DNA from: Sulfurospirillum sp036802865
GTDB taxonomy: Bacteria > Campylobacterota > Campylobacteria > Campylobacterales > Sulfurospirillaceae
Direction of reading: 5' to 3'
Assembly (NCBI RefSeq): GCF_036802865.1
Contig: NZ_DAIRVK010000005.1
Coordinates: forward strand, 196,975-260,974
DNA: 64,000 bases
The position numbers and the translations under genes are program-made. A model generated the notes under the pieces. It was not told where the DNA came from. It ran no database searches and saw only the letters and a program-made list of their open reading frames with translations. Of the stretch, positions 35,106-44,045 are shown one piece after another; within the stretch, counting starts at the first letter, position 1; every line of letters starts with the position of its first letter.

Positions 35106-36500
35106 ATGGCAAAAGTCACATCGTATGGTGCAGCTTCCATGGTTACAGGTTCATGTCACTTGTTAGAGATTCAATCCGTTAAAATTTTAATTGATTGTGG
35201 AATGATTCAAGGTGAACTTTGGAAGAGCAACTATGAGCCTTTTCCTTTTGATGTAACCTCGCTTGATTATTTGATTTTAACACATGCCCATATCGATCAT
35301 ATCGGTAGAGTTCCTAAGCTGATTAAAGAGGGTTTCAGAGGGGAAATTATCTCAACCAATGCAACGCTTGATATCGCTTATATTATGCTCTTAGACAGTG
35401 CAGGGTTATTGCAAGAAGAGTATGAAACACAGCTGCGAAAAGCCCTTCGTAGAGGTGATGAAAGCACGGTACAAGAACCGCTTTATACCAAAGAGCATGT
35501 TGAACAACTGTTTAGTAAAAAAATGCATCGTATCCAATACGAGGAAGTTGTCACTCTCGCTCCTTTTGCAAAACTTACGTTTCACAACGCAGGGCACATT
35601 ATGGGGAGTGCTTTTGTTGAATTCAATTATGAAGAAGATACATTGCATAAAAGTGTTGTTTTCTCAGGTGATCTTGGAAGTAAAAACCGTTTATTGCTCA
35701 ACAATCTTAGCACCATAGAACATGCAGACACCCTTTTTATCGAATCAACGTATGGCGATAGAGAACACAGAGCCTTAGATGAGAGCGTTAAAGAGTTTAA
35801 AGAAGCAGTCATGCAAACGCTTGAAGAGGGCGGTAATGTCGTTATTCCTTCGTTTGCTTTAGAGCGAACTCAAGAAATTTTGTGGTTGTTACATCAGATG
35901 CATCAATCAGGAGAATTGCACAATTGTCATGTCTTTTTAGACAGTCCTTTAGCCATTGAAGCAACAAAAATTTATCAAAAATATCCTGCACAACTCAATC
36001 AAACTTTGGGCTTACGTGTAAGCCTTGGTGACGATCCTTTCTCTTTTCCTGAGCTTCAATATACGCCTCGCAAAAAAGATTCAATGGACATTAATGAGGT
36101 TGAAAAACGTGCTATTATCATCGCTGGAAGTGGTATGTGTAATGGTGGTAGAGTGCTGCACCATCTTAAACAACGTATTTGGAATCCTAAAAATGCCATT
36201 ATATTTGTCGGGTTTCAAGTTAAAGGAACGTTGGGACGTGATATTATCGATGGAGAGCAATTTATCCGCATTTACGGCGAAGATATTAAAGTGCGTGCTA
36301 AACTCTATACGATTAATGGTCTTTCTGCACATGCGGATCGTGCTGATATGCTAGCATGGATTAAGCATATCAAAGGATTAAATACTATTTATTTGATTCA
36401 CGGAGAAATAGATAAATTAGAGCTTTTTAAAGCGTATTTGAAAGAAAATGTCGAAAGTAAGGTACATATTGTCAAAAAAGCAGAGTCAATCTATCTGTAA
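35106..36500 (+). CDS. beta-CASP metallo-beta-lactamase RNase/hydrolase
   Basis: A 464-residue protein with the metallo-beta-lactamase motif HAHIDHIG, later metal ligands NAGHIMGSA and FSGDLGSK, then a beta-CASP insertion (FIESTYGDREH, VVIPSFALERTQEIL, GSGMCNGGRVLHH) and the C-terminal INGLSAHADRADM. This pattern marks CPSF73-like RNA-processing nucleases of the Ysh1/Ysh-type bacterial family. An RNA substrate is inferred from the family. It may share a transcript with the acyl-CoA ligase upstream. AAGGGG precedes its ATG. Confidence 0.87.
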   Translation: MAKVTSYGAASMVTGSCHLLEIQSVKILIDCGMIQGELWKSNYEPFPFDVTSLDYLILTHAHIDHIGRVPKLIKEGFRGEIISTNATLDIAYIMLLDSAGLLQEEYETQLRKALRRGDESTVQEPLYTKEHVEQLFSKKMHRIQYEEVVTLAPFAKLTFHNAGHIMGSAFVEFNYEEDTLHKSVVFSGDLGSKNRLLLNNLSTIEHADTLFIESTYGDREHRALDESVKEFKEAVMQTLEEGGNVVIPSFALERTQEILWLLHQMHQSGELHNCHVFLDSPLAIEATKIYQKYPAQLNQTLGLRVSLGDDPFSFPELQYTPRKKDSMDINEVEKRAIIIAGSGMCNGGRVLHHLKQRIWNPKNAIIFVGFQVKGTLGRDIIDGEQFIRIYGEDIKVRAKLYTINGLSAHADRADMLAWIKHIKGLNTIYLIHGEIDKLELFKAYLKENVESKVHIVKKAESIYL

Positions 36501-36545
36501 AATTGACAATTTTGATTTGAAAATGTTATAGTTTATTTTAACTTC

Positions 36546-36572
36546 GTTTATGTCCTTAAAAAGGGCATAAAC
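36546..36572 (+). terminator. hairpin between the beta-CASP gene and the hybrid kinase operon
   Basis: A 12-bp stem with one wobble, GTTTATGTCCTT / AAGGGCATAAAC, with a 3-base loop. It is a probable terminator, although the following tract (TTGTGTATATG) is only moderately T-rich. Confidence 0.5.
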
Positions 36573-36627
36573 TTGTGTATATGAGTGGTTTATACCGTAA
36601 AATAGCTTTTAGAAAGAGTCAATCAAA

Positions 36628-39525
36628 ATGATTAGAGCAATGCTGTACCGTGTATCTTTATTGCAAGCTTTAGCGGTGATGATTATTATCTCTTTACTCT
36701 TACCATTACCTCTTTTGATGCTGACATATGCCAATAGTACTTACAAAAGTAAACAAGAAACATTTACAACACTCAATACCAAAAAATTCAATCTCTCGTC
36801 TGCAATTTTTGTAGAGTCACTGTGGAATTTTTACCCAGAATTAGGGCAAAAAATGCTCGATCAACTGTTACTTGACCCTAATATACAGTTTGTTTATGTC
36901 AAAGATAACAATGAAAAACTTTTTTTGGGATGGGAACACAAAAATAGAGATGCAAATAACGATGACACGCTTTTTTTACATAAAATATTAGAAAAAGACA
37001 ATGTGGTTGTTGGCTCATTGGAAATGGGCTTTAAGCGTCAAGATCTTATTGATTCTATTATGGCAGATCTAACACTCTTTGGTACCATACTCTTTTTTCA
37101 AATCCTCTTTTTAGTGCTTCTTCTTTCATGGATCTATTACTATAAAATCATCAAACCCATCAGACGCTTAGTGGGGCACTCCAATCTTTTAGCGCAGCAA
37201 AAACTTGAAGAGCCTTTTGCGTGGGATGAAAACGACGAAATTGGCACACTTGGGTTTGCTCTCGATAAAACACGCATTAAACTCAAAGGCTTTTTTGACA
37301 CACTCAAACATGAAAATGAGCTATTGGATGAGAAAGTAAAGCAACGTACACAAGAACTTGAAGATGCCAGCCGCTATAAATCAGAATTTTTAGCCAACAT
37401 GAGCCATGAAATTAGAACACCCATGAATGCCATTATGGGGATGTCGCACCTCCTGAGTAAAACGGCTATGAACAGTACTCAAGCCAGTTATGTGGGGAAA
37501 ATCAAAGAGGCTTCTTCTGTGTTGCTTCGAATTATCAATGATATTTTGGATTTTTCTAAAATAGAAGCCGGTAAAATGGACGTTGAATCTGTTGCATTTG
37601 ATTTGCATAAAGAACTCAAAAAAAGCAGTTCGATTTTCTCTGTTCTTGCTAAAGAAAAAGGGATAGATTTTCAGTGTGATTTTGTAGAGACAAATCGCTT
37701 TTTCAAAGGCGATCCATGCAAAATGATGCAAATCATCAACAATTTTATAAGTAATGCAATCAAATTTACCAAAGAGGGTGCTGTTGTTCTGAGTGTTCAA
37801 GAAGAGCTTCATGCGGACAATAGCGCAATGTTGACGTTCAATGTACGAGACAGCGGTATGGGCATTCCTAAAGAGAAGCAATCACTCTTGTTTAAGGCAT
37901 TTGGTCAGCTTGATGCTTCTATTACACGAAAGCATGGTGGAACGGGTCTTGGGCTTTATATCTGTACCCAACTTGCTGAAATGATGCATGGACATATTAG
38001 CTTAGAGAGCGAAGAGGGTAGAGGGAGTCTTTTTAGCTTAACGCTTACACTACCAATAGCAAAAGGGTTAGAGCTTCAGCATGAAAATAGTGCTGGTGGA
38101 TACGAACCGTTGCGTATTTTACTTATTGAAGACCAGAAAAAAGTAAGTGATATGCTTTGTGAGATTATTCGTTCATTTGGTTTTTTTGTGACTTCTCAAA
38201 AAAGTAATGAAGACATTGTCAGTACAATTCAAACGATAGCAAAACCTTTTCATTTGGTTATTCTTGATTATGAACTTGCAAAAGGAGCCAATGGGGCTGA
38301 TTTTTATGTGAAGTTGTCACAAAAAGTCGATGTTGAGCACTTACCTTCGTTTTTAATGATTGCTACCAATGATGATGTTGAGATCAAAAATCGCATCAAT
38401 AGTGTTGGTATTCGATCCTTTTTGAAAAAACCTATTAATCCTTCTATGCTTTACGATGAGTTGGTATCATTATGCTCTGTGGCTACGCAGACGCCTCTTT
38501 TTGATCCTTCCAAAATCGATCTTTCTCAAAAGCGTGTTTTGATTGTGGAAGATAATGATATTAATCTTGAAGTAGCAACGTATTTGCTCAAAGAGACCCA
38601 TGCTAAAGTTGAGATCGCACGTAACGGGTTGGAAGCAGTTGAAATGATTCAAGAGCACGAATATCCCTTTGATCTTATTTTGATGGATGTTCAGATGCCA
38701 ATTATGGATGGGTATGAAGCAACACGTATTATTCGTAAAGAGCTTAATGTTTTAACGCCTATTGTAGCGATGACAGCCAATGTTATGGTGCAAGATGTTG
38801 AAAAATGCATTCAAGCGGGAATGGATGCGCATATTGGTAAACCTTTTGAAGTTGAAGATTTTTACGGCACTCTTTTAGAGGCTTTACATGTCAGTCTTAC
38901 CCTTTCTCCAAAACAACAGTCAAATACTCATAAACGTGTCAAACAACATTTTGCAAAGAAAGATGCCATTAAAAAATTAGGTGGCAATGAAGCTTTGTGG
39001 CAAAAGCTTTTTGTGAGCTTTTTTGCGACTTACCTTGAACTTCCAAGCAAGCTTAACGCTTTGATTAAAAACAATGAAATCGCTATGCTCATTGATTATG
39101 TTCACACTACCAAGGGACTGTGTGGAACAATAGGTGTTCTAATGCTTGAGCAACACCTTAGTGCATTAGAGCAGTTTTTAAAAGAGAAAAACACCCTAGA
39201 AGGCATTGCTTTGGATGCAATTTTTGAAGAGCATCGCTCTTTGATAAGCACGTTACACAGCGAATATGACAAAATTGACCTTTCAAACAGTACCTTGGGG
39301 ATACAAGTACATGAAGATAAGCAAGTGCTAGCAGAGATATTTAAAGAGCTGAAGCTGGCACTGGATACGTCCAATGTCTCTAAAGTCAATCTTCTTTTAG
39401 ACCAACTTGCAACGCATGAAACTGTACGTGAACATGAAGCTTTTAAAGCACTTTTATTGGCATGTAAAAGTTTTGATTTTGATGCGGCAACGATGAGCTT
39501 AACGCATTTGAGTGAGGAGATATAA
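36628..39525 (+). CDS. hybrid sensor histidine kinase with two receivers and an HPt domain
   Basis: A 965-residue inner-membrane phosphorelay protein. Membrane helices near residues 12-33 and 150-173 bracket a periplasmic sensor of about 115 residues. A HAMP-like linker and coiled coil follow, then HisKA with His260 (MSHEIRTPMNAIMG) and HATPase (NNFISNAIKFTKEG, GTGLGLYIC). The first receiver (LLIEDQKKVS, VILDYELAKG) and the second (VEDNDIN, phospho-acceptor Asp687 in LILMDVQMPIMDG) precede an HPt domain with His826 (VHTTKGL). It is co-transcribed with an HD-GYP regulator three bases downstream and a binding protein that may present the ligand, a module for converting an external signal into cyclic-di-GMP turnover. 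Confidence 0.93.
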   Translation: MIRAMLYRVSLLQALAVMIIISLLLPLPLLMLTYANSTYKSKQETFTTLNTKKFNLSSAIFVESLWNFYPELGQKMLDQLLLDPNIQFVYVKDNNEKLFLGWEHKNRDANNDDTLFLHKILEKDNVVVGSLEMGFKRQDLIDSIMADLTLFGTILFFQILFLVLLLSWIYYYKIIKPIRRLVGHSNLLAQQKLEEPFAWDENDEIGTLGFALDKTRIKLKGFFDTLKHENELLDEKVKQRTQELEDASRYKSEFLANMSHEIRTPMNAIMGMSHLLSKTAMNSTQASYVGKIKEASSVLLRIINDILDFSKIEAGKMDVESVAFDLHKELKKSSSIFSVLAKEKGIDFQCDFVETNRFFKGDPCKMMQIINNFISNAIKFTKEGAVVLSVQEELHADNSAMLTFNVRDSGMGIPKEKQSLLFKAFGQLDASITRKHGGTGLGLYICTQLAEMMHGHISLESEEGRGSLFSLTLTLPIAKGLELQHENSAGGYEPLRILLIEDQKKVSDMLCEIIRSFGFFVTSQKSNEDIVSTIQTIAKPFHLVILDYELAKGANGADFYVKLSQKVDVEHLPSFLMIATNDDVEIKNRINSVGIRSFLKKPINPSMLYDELVSLCSVATQTPLFDPSKIDLSQKRVLIVEDNDINLEVATYLLKETHAKVEIARNGLEAVEMIQEHEYPFDLILMDVQMPIMDGYEATRIIRKELNVLTPIVAMTANVMVQDVEKCIQAGMDAHIGKPFEVEDFYGTLLEALHVSLTLSPKQQSNTHKRVKQHFAKKDAIKKLGGNEALWQKLFVSFFATYLELPSKLNALIKNNEIAMLIDYVHTTKGLCGTIGVLMLEQHLSALEQFLKEKNTLEGIALDAIFEEHRSLISTLHSEYDKIDLSNSTLGIQVHEDKQVLAEIFKELKLALDTSNVSKVNLLLDQLATHETVREHEAFKALLLACKSFDFDAATMSLTHLSEEI

Positions 39526-39528
39526 CGT

Positions 39529-40548
39529 ATGGCTAAAATTTTAGTAATTGATGATACTCCTGAATACATCGAAATGTTAAGCTCCATTCTCAATGAATAT
39601 GAAGTTTATGCAGCAAAAGAGGGAAAGAAAGGGCTATCTTTAGCCGAAGCCATACTTCCTGATTTGATTTTGCTCGATATTAATATGCCGTTTATGACAG
39701 GCTATGAAGTGTGTCGCAGACTGAAACAAATGGATAAAGTTCGCAATATTCCTGTCATTTTTTTGACTGCCAACGATGGCAGTGATTATGAAGAGATAGG
39801 GTTCAATTTAGGTGCTGTAGATTTTATTGCCAAGCCTTTTCATGCGAGCCTTTTAAAAGCTAGAGTGAAAACACACATCTCTTTGTACCAGCTTCAATCA
39901 AATCTTCAACAACAAGTTGATACTCAAACAGAAGAAATTCGTAAACTCAATCACGAAATGACTTATCTTGCAGCCTCCATTGCTGAACTAAAATCCAAAG
40001 AGACAGGGCAACATCTAAGACGTGTTGCTGAATTTTGTTATCTTTTTTGTAAATTTTTAGGTAAAGATGAAGCCGAGTGTGAGAAAATAAAAATGGCAGC
40101 TGTTTTGCATGACATTGGTAAAGTCGGTATTAGCGATCAAATTTTGAACAAACCTGATAAACTGAATGAGCAAGAGTGGGAAATTATGAAGAACCACTCA
40201 ATACTTGGATATGACATGCTCATTGATTCTGAATTTGAACTTATGCGTTTAGCTGCTACGATTGCATTGGAACACCATGAGCGTTGGGATGGAGCAGGTT
40301 ATCCTTATGGAAAACAAGGTGAAAATATTGCTTTAGTTGGACGCATTTGCGCTATTGCAGATGTTTTTGATTCATTGTTGGACAAACGCGTTTACAAAGA
40401 ACCTTGGGAAGAGAAGGTTGTGAGAGACTATTTTGTAATGATGCGAGGATCACAGTTTGATCCTACTATTACTGATATTTTATTGGAAAATTTTGATATG
40501 TTTATCTATACGTGGAAGTCACTTCAGCGTTTAGAAGCTCGTCCATGA
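39529..40548 (+). CDS. response regulator with HD-GYP phosphodiesterase domain
   Basis: A 339-residue RpfG-like protein. The receiver (1-120) has IDD at residues 7-9 and Asp50 (LILLDINMPFMTG). After a coiled linker comes HD-GYP: VLHDIGKVGI with His194-Asp195, NHSILGYDML, ALEHHERWDGAGYP and RICAIADVFDSL. These residues are the metal ligands and signature for hydrolysis of cyclic-di-GMP. The receptor kinase upstream is the obvious phosphodonor. The stop overlaps the binding protein start (ATGA). Confidence 0.93.
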   Translation: MAKILVIDDTPEYIEMLSSILNEYEVYAAKEGKKGLSLAEAILPDLILLDINMPFMTGYEVCRRLKQMDKVRNIPVIFLTANDGSDYEEIGFNLGAVDFIAKPFHASLLKARVKTHISLYQLQSNLQQQVDTQTEEIRKLNHEMTYLAASIAELKSKETGQHLRRVAEFCYLFCKFLGKDEAECEKIKMAAVLHDIGKVGISDQILNKPDKLNEQEWEIMKNHSILGYDMLIDSEFELMRLAATIALEHHERWDGAGYPYGKQGENIALVGRICAIADVFDSLLDKRVYKEPWEEKVVRDYFVMMRGSQFDPTITDILLENFDMFIYTWKSLQRLEARP

Positions 40549-41231
40549 AATACCTTTTACTGATAGCTTTTTTTTCATTCTCTCTTTGCGCTGAAGTTTT
40601 CAAAGTTTATACGGAGCAAAGTCCTCCTTATAATTTTTTAGAAAATGGCCAAGTGAAGGGATACTCAACACGTCTTGTTGAAAAACTTTTTGCGCAAAAT
40701 GGTCACCAAATTAGTGATAATACTATTCAACTCTTACCTTGGGCTAGAGGCTATCATAATGTTTTAAACCAAGAAAATTCAATGCTTTATAGTATGGTTC
40801 GTACACCAGAACGTGAAGCGCTTTTTCAGTGGGTTGGACCTATTGGAAAAATGACATTAGGTATTATTGCCAAAAAAAGTACTCAAATGAAAGTAACAAC
40901 ACTCGAAAGTCTACGTCAGTATAAAATAGCAACTATCCCAGATACAGCTTCGGAAAAAGCATTGATAGATATGGGCTTACGCGTAGAATATTTTGAACGT
41001 TTTTCTAACCGTACATCACAGCTTAAAAAACTTCAAGAAAATCGTGTTGATGCCATTGCCTTTAGTGTTGAAGCAGCCTTTTCTCTGTTTAAAGAAATGG
41101 GCTGCGATGTTTCTGAATACGAAGTTGTTTATGTGCTTAAAGAGAGTGACCTTTACTTTGCATTTAGTAAAAACACCAGTCAAAAAATTATTTCTTCTCT
41201 GAATGAAACGCTCAAAACCCTCACCAAGTAG
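40545..41231 (+). CDS. periplasmic amino acid-type substrate-binding protein (SBP_bac_3)
   Basis: A 228-residue protein. The ATG at 40545 overlaps the preceding stop and opens a signal peptide (MKYLLLIAFFSFSLCA). The mature part has the SBP_bac_3 pattern: VYTEQSPPYNFLENGQVKGY, LLPWARGY, ATIPDTASEKALIDMG. No transporter genes adjoin it, whereas a hybrid kinase and an HD-GYP regulator do. It is therefore more likely a sensory ligand-capture protein for the kinase than a transport component; this is inferred from operon structure. Confidence 0.85.
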   Translation: MKYLLLIAFFSFSLCAEVFKVYTEQSPPYNFLENGQVKGYSTRLVEKLFAQNGHQISDNTIQLLPWARGYHNVLNQENSMLYSMVRTPEREALFQWVGPIGKMTLGIIAKKSTQMKVTTLESLRQYKIATIPDTASEKALIDMGLRVEYFERFSNRTSQLKKLQENRVDAIAFSVEAAFSLFKEMGCDVSEYEVVYVLKESDLYFAFSKNTSQKIISSLNETLKTLTK

Positions 41232-41302
41232 TGTTCATATTTCCTTTATTTCTTTTTTAAGCGAAGTAGAGTATAGTTGAAAAAAAGGATAAAGGAGCAA
41301 TC

Positions 41303-41584
41303 ATGCAAATTAATTCTAGTGCCATGATGGCTATGTCAAATTGGATGAATAATAGTGCAAGTAACGTTGCAAACGTTAATACTGAGAAGTATAATGCAAC
41401 GCAAACAACCATCACTGAGCAAAACAGTGCTATTGTTGCGCAAAGCAGTAAAACGACGCAAGGGACAGATTTAGCGACAGAATTTACCGATCAAATTTCT
41501 ATTGATAAAAGCTTTGAAGCAAATGCCACTACTATTAAAACTCAAAATGAAATGCTTGGCAGTTTACTTGATATGAAAGCATAA
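41303..41584 (+). CDS. mini flagellar rod/hook-like protein
   Basis: A 93-residue protein that reads like the two ends of a flagellar rod protein fused without the middle. The N-terminus (INSSAMMAMSNWMNNSASNV) followed by ANVNTEKY resembles the Flg_bbr_N signature (ANxNTxGY). The C-terminus (SFEANATTIKTQNEMLGSLL) resembles the Flg_bbr_C signature with its SFxAN...TxxxMLGxLLD ending. It may form part of the rod or hook base, or be a regulatory or vestigial form. No other flagellar gene is nearby. AAAGGAG precedes the ATG and a perfect 13-bp hairpin follows. Confidence 0.75.
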   Translation: MQINSSAMMAMSNWMNNSASNVANVNTEKYNATQTTITEQNSAIVAQSSKTTQGTDLATEFTDQISIDKSFEANATTIKTQNEMLGSLLDMKA

Positions 41585-41587
41585 TAG

Positions 41588-41618
41588 AGTTCTTGCAAAA
41601 ACTCATTTTGCAAGAACT
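41588..41618 (+). terminator. 13-bp perfect hairpin after the mini rod-like gene
   Basis: AGTTCTTGCAAAA (41588-41600) pairs perfectly with TTTTGCAAGAACT (41606-41618), starting four bases after the stop. It is followed by A-rich rather than T-rich sequence on this strand. Confidence 0.65.
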
Positions 41619-41660
41619 AAAAGCACCAAAGGTGCGTGGGTATTCCGCCAAGGAAAACCC
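41619..41660 (-). terminator. double hairpin terminator downstream of queA
   Basis: On the minus strand GGGTTTTCC/GGAATACCC (41660-41638, one mismatch) is followed by GCACC-TTT-GGTGC (41635-41623) and then TTTT, an intrinsic terminator for queA. Confidence 0.6.
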
Positions 41661-41699
41661 AGTGTTAAGGTAGTCTTTAGCGTGCTGTAAGAATTTTAA

Positions 41700-42719
41700 T
41701 TAAATAATTAACATTGCATCGCCATAAGAGAAGAAACGATACTTCTCTTTTACGGCTTCCTCGTAGAGTTCTAGCGTTTTTTCAATTCCCACAAATGATG
41801 CCACTAACATAATCAAAGTCGATTTTGGAAGGTGAAAATTAGTTAAGAGATGATTGACACGTATGGGTAAATTTTGTGGATGCAAAAAGAGATCACATTT
41901 ACCAACAGGAATGTTTGTGCGTGCAAAATACTCTACAGTTCGCGTCACGGTAGTCCCCACTGCAAGAATGTTTTTAGAAGACTCAATGAGTTCGCATGTC
42001 AGAGCGGGAATCGCGTAAATTTCTGAGTGCATCACATGGTCTAAGATATGTTCAGCATCTACAGGTTTAAAGGTTCCTGCTCCCACATGTAATGTTAAGA
42101 AGTGTGTTTCATAGCGACGTTTGAGCTCTTCAAACATGGTTGGTGTAAAATGAAGGGACGCTGTAGGTGCTGCTACCGCACCTTGTTCTTTCGCGAAAAC
42201 TGTTTGATAATCGACACTATCATCTTTCGTATCTTCGCGCTTGATATAAGGAGGAAGTGGAATATGACCAATTTTTTCTAAAACATCAAAAAGAGCTTTT
42301 GTATACAGTGCTTTTTCACCTTGATTAAAGGCAATGACACGAGTACCATCCTCTTTAAGTTCTTGTATTTCGCCTTGCATATTTTCATCAAAAAAAAGCT
42401 TGGTGCCTTGCTTTACTCTTCCTCGAATATAAACAGAGTAAAGATTGTCTTGTAAGGGAGCATTGAGGAGTACTTCAACGTCTCCACCACTCTCTTTTTT
42501 ACCAAAAATACGTGCTTTAACAACTTTTGTGTCATTGAGCAGTACCGCAATATCTGAGGGTAAAAAATGAAAGAGATTTTTAAAAAGTGTATGTGTTATA
42601 ACACCACTCTTGCGATCAAACACCAAAAGCCTCGCCTCATCTCTGGGTTCAACAGGATGTGTGGCGATAAGCTCTGGTGGAAGCGTGTAGTCGTACGTTG
42701 ATTTTAAAAGCGGATCGAT
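41700..42719 (-). CDS. queA: S-adenosylmethionine:tRNA ribosyltransferase-isomerase
   Basis: Makes epoxyqueuosine at tRNA position 34 from preQ1. The conserved QueA N-terminus is clearly encoded from 42719 (DPLLKSTYDYTLPPELI, then THPVEPRDEARLL), yet no ATG, GTG or TTG exists between the tatC stop codon (42725-42723, same frame) and a TTG at 42626, which would delete about 30 conserved residues. The ATC at 42719-42717 is preceded by GAGGA at seven bases, the best initiation site by context, and gives 339 residues, the family's normal length. Later motifs are LLNDTKVVKARI, GAVAAPTASLHFT and HVGAGTFKPV. The order tatB-tatC-queA suggests one transcript. Confidence 0.9.
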   Translation of the reverse strand: MDPLLKSTYDYTLPPELIATHPVEPRDEARLLVFDRKSGVITHTLFKNLFHFLPSDIAVLLNDTKVVKARIFGKKESGGDVEVLLNAPLQDNLYSVYIRGRVKQGTKLFFDENMQGEIQELKEDGTRVIAFNQGEKALYTKALFDVLEKIGHIPLPPYIKREDTKDDSVDYQTVFAKEQGAVAAPTASLHFTPTMFEELKRRYETHFLTLHVGAGTFKPVDAEHILDHVMHSEIYAIPALTCELIESSKNILAVGTTVTRTVEYFARTNIPVGKCDLFLHPQNLPIRVNHLLTNFHLPKSTLIMLVASFVGIEKTLELYEEAVKEKYRFFSYGDAMLII

Positions 42720-42722
42720 CGG

Positions 42723-43487
42723 TTATTCCTCACTCTTGGTTTCATCATTTTCTTCTTCTGCATCATCTTCAACAGGTGGAACGTAAGGATTGACGATTTT
42801 GGCTACGATAATAGAAATTCCATAAAGTAGTAACAACGGAACTGCCATTAAAAACTGTGAAAGAATATCTGGAGGTGTTAAGATACCTGCCATTGTAAAG
42901 ATAATGACAATAGCATAGCGGAAAAAATCTTTTAAGCCTTTATCGTCCACAAGTCCTAGTTTTGCAAAGAAAAAGATGACAACAGGCATTTCAAAAGAGA
43001 GTCCAAAGCCGACTAAGAATTTTGTGAAAAAGCCTACATATTCGCCAATACTAGGGAGTGCTGTAAAAAGGGCACTACCAAAAGCAATCAAAAAGCCAAA
43101 AGCAAGAGGCACTACGACGTAGTAGCAAAAAGAGGCTCCCATTGCAAACATCATTGTTGCGGCTAAAACAAAAGGGATAACAAGTTTTTTTTCATTATCG
43201 TAAAGCCCAGGAGCGACAAAAAGCCAAAATTGCCAAAAAATAACAGGCAACGAGAGAATAAACCCTGCAAAAAAAGCAACTTTCATTGCTGTAAAGAAAG
43301 GTTCCTGAACACCTGTAAAGATGACATTGCTACCTTCTGGCAGTACGGCTTTAAGAGGTGCTATCATCCATCCAAGTATAGGCTGCCAAAATGAAAAACA
43401 GACAAGAAACATCACAAGGATAGCTACTAGAGAAATGGAAAGTCTTTTACGAAGTTCTGATAAATGCGGTTTTAACTCATCAAACAT
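42723..43487 (-). CDS. tatC: Sec-independent (Tat) translocase subunit TatC
   Basis: A 254-residue polytopic membrane protein, the receptor for twin-arginine signal peptides. The N-terminal cytosolic start HLSELRKRL is the TatC hallmark, followed by six helices, with the conserved FxxE-like GLSFEMPVVIFFFAKLGLV. The acidic tail (EDDAEEENDETKSEE) is longer than usual. Its start overlaps the tatB stop by one base. No tatA is visible here. Confidence 0.96.
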   Translation of the reverse strand: MFDELKPHLSELRKRLSISLVAILVMFLVCFSFWQPILGWMIAPLKAVLPEGSNVIFTGVQEPFFTAMKVAFFAGFILSLPVIFWQFWLFVAPGLYDNEKKLVIPFVLAATMMFAMGASFCYYVVVPLAFGFLIAFGSALFTALPSIGEYVGFFTKFLVGFGLSFEMPVVIFFFAKLGLVDDKGLKDFFRYAIVIIFTMAGILTPPDILSQFLMAVPLLLLYGISIIVAKIVNPYVPPVEDDAEEENDETKSEE

Positions 43488-43918
43488 TATACATTATCCT
43501 CTTTTTTTGTCTCTTTTGGTTTCTCAACAATTTGAACTTGGATAGGTTCAGATGCTATTTCAGATGTTGCTGTCGTATCCAATGTAACACTCTCTTTAAC
43601 ACTGTCTTCTAACTCTTTTAAAGAATCATTAACACCTTGTGTTGTTTTTTTAATCTCTTCAAGTTCATCAAATGTAATGACTTTACGAGCACTTGTTGCT
43701 ACTTCATCCAATTTTTTCTTATACGTCAGTGCTTCGTCTTTGAGCTCTTGGATTTTCATCTCTTGCTCAAAACTGCTTTTGACATCATTGATACTATTTT
43801 TAAAGGATTTGAAGAATTTTGCGCCTTTGACCATAGCTTCAGGAAGCTTCTCTGGGCCTAAAAATATAATTGCAATAATTGCGATAACAAGGATTTCGCC
43901 TATTCCCATTCCAAACAT
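43487..43918 (-). CDS. tatB: Sec-independent (Tat) translocase subunit TatB
   Basis: A 143-residue protein starting at the ATG 43918 (MFGMGIGEILVIAIIA). An in-frame extension to 44059 would add about 47 residues in front of the membrane helix and overlap the divergent GGDEF gene, so it is rejected. The single N-terminal helix with FLGPEKLPE and the amphipathic stretch AMVKGAKFFKSFKNSI are typical of TatA/B; the long helical and acidic tail points to TatB. It forms the substrate-binding core with TatC, encoded directly downstream. Confidence 0.92.
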   Translation of the reverse strand: MFGMGIGEILVIAIIAIIFLGPEKLPEAMVKGAKFFKSFKNSINDVKSSFEQEMKIQELKDEALTYKKKLDEVATSARKVITFDELEEIKKTTQGVNDSLKELEDSVKESVTLDTTATSEIASEPIQVQIVEKPKETKKEDNV

Positions 43919-44045
43919 ATAAAGGTACCGCCTCGAAGTTAAGTTAAGGTTGGATTTTATCTGAATTTTTATCAAAATAATATAAATGTCATGTACGTAG
44001 AGTATAATAGCTCCAAGTAGAAAACGAGATATCAGGAGATTATTG

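Noticed and set aside
37390..37881. 163-codon open frame on the minus strand
   Set aside because: Antisense to the conserved HisKA/HATPase core of the hybrid kinase.
39102..39593. 163-codon open frame on the minus strand
   Set aside because: Lies antisense to the HPt end of the hybrid kinase, is serine/cysteine-rich as expected for antisense reading, and has no ribosome site.
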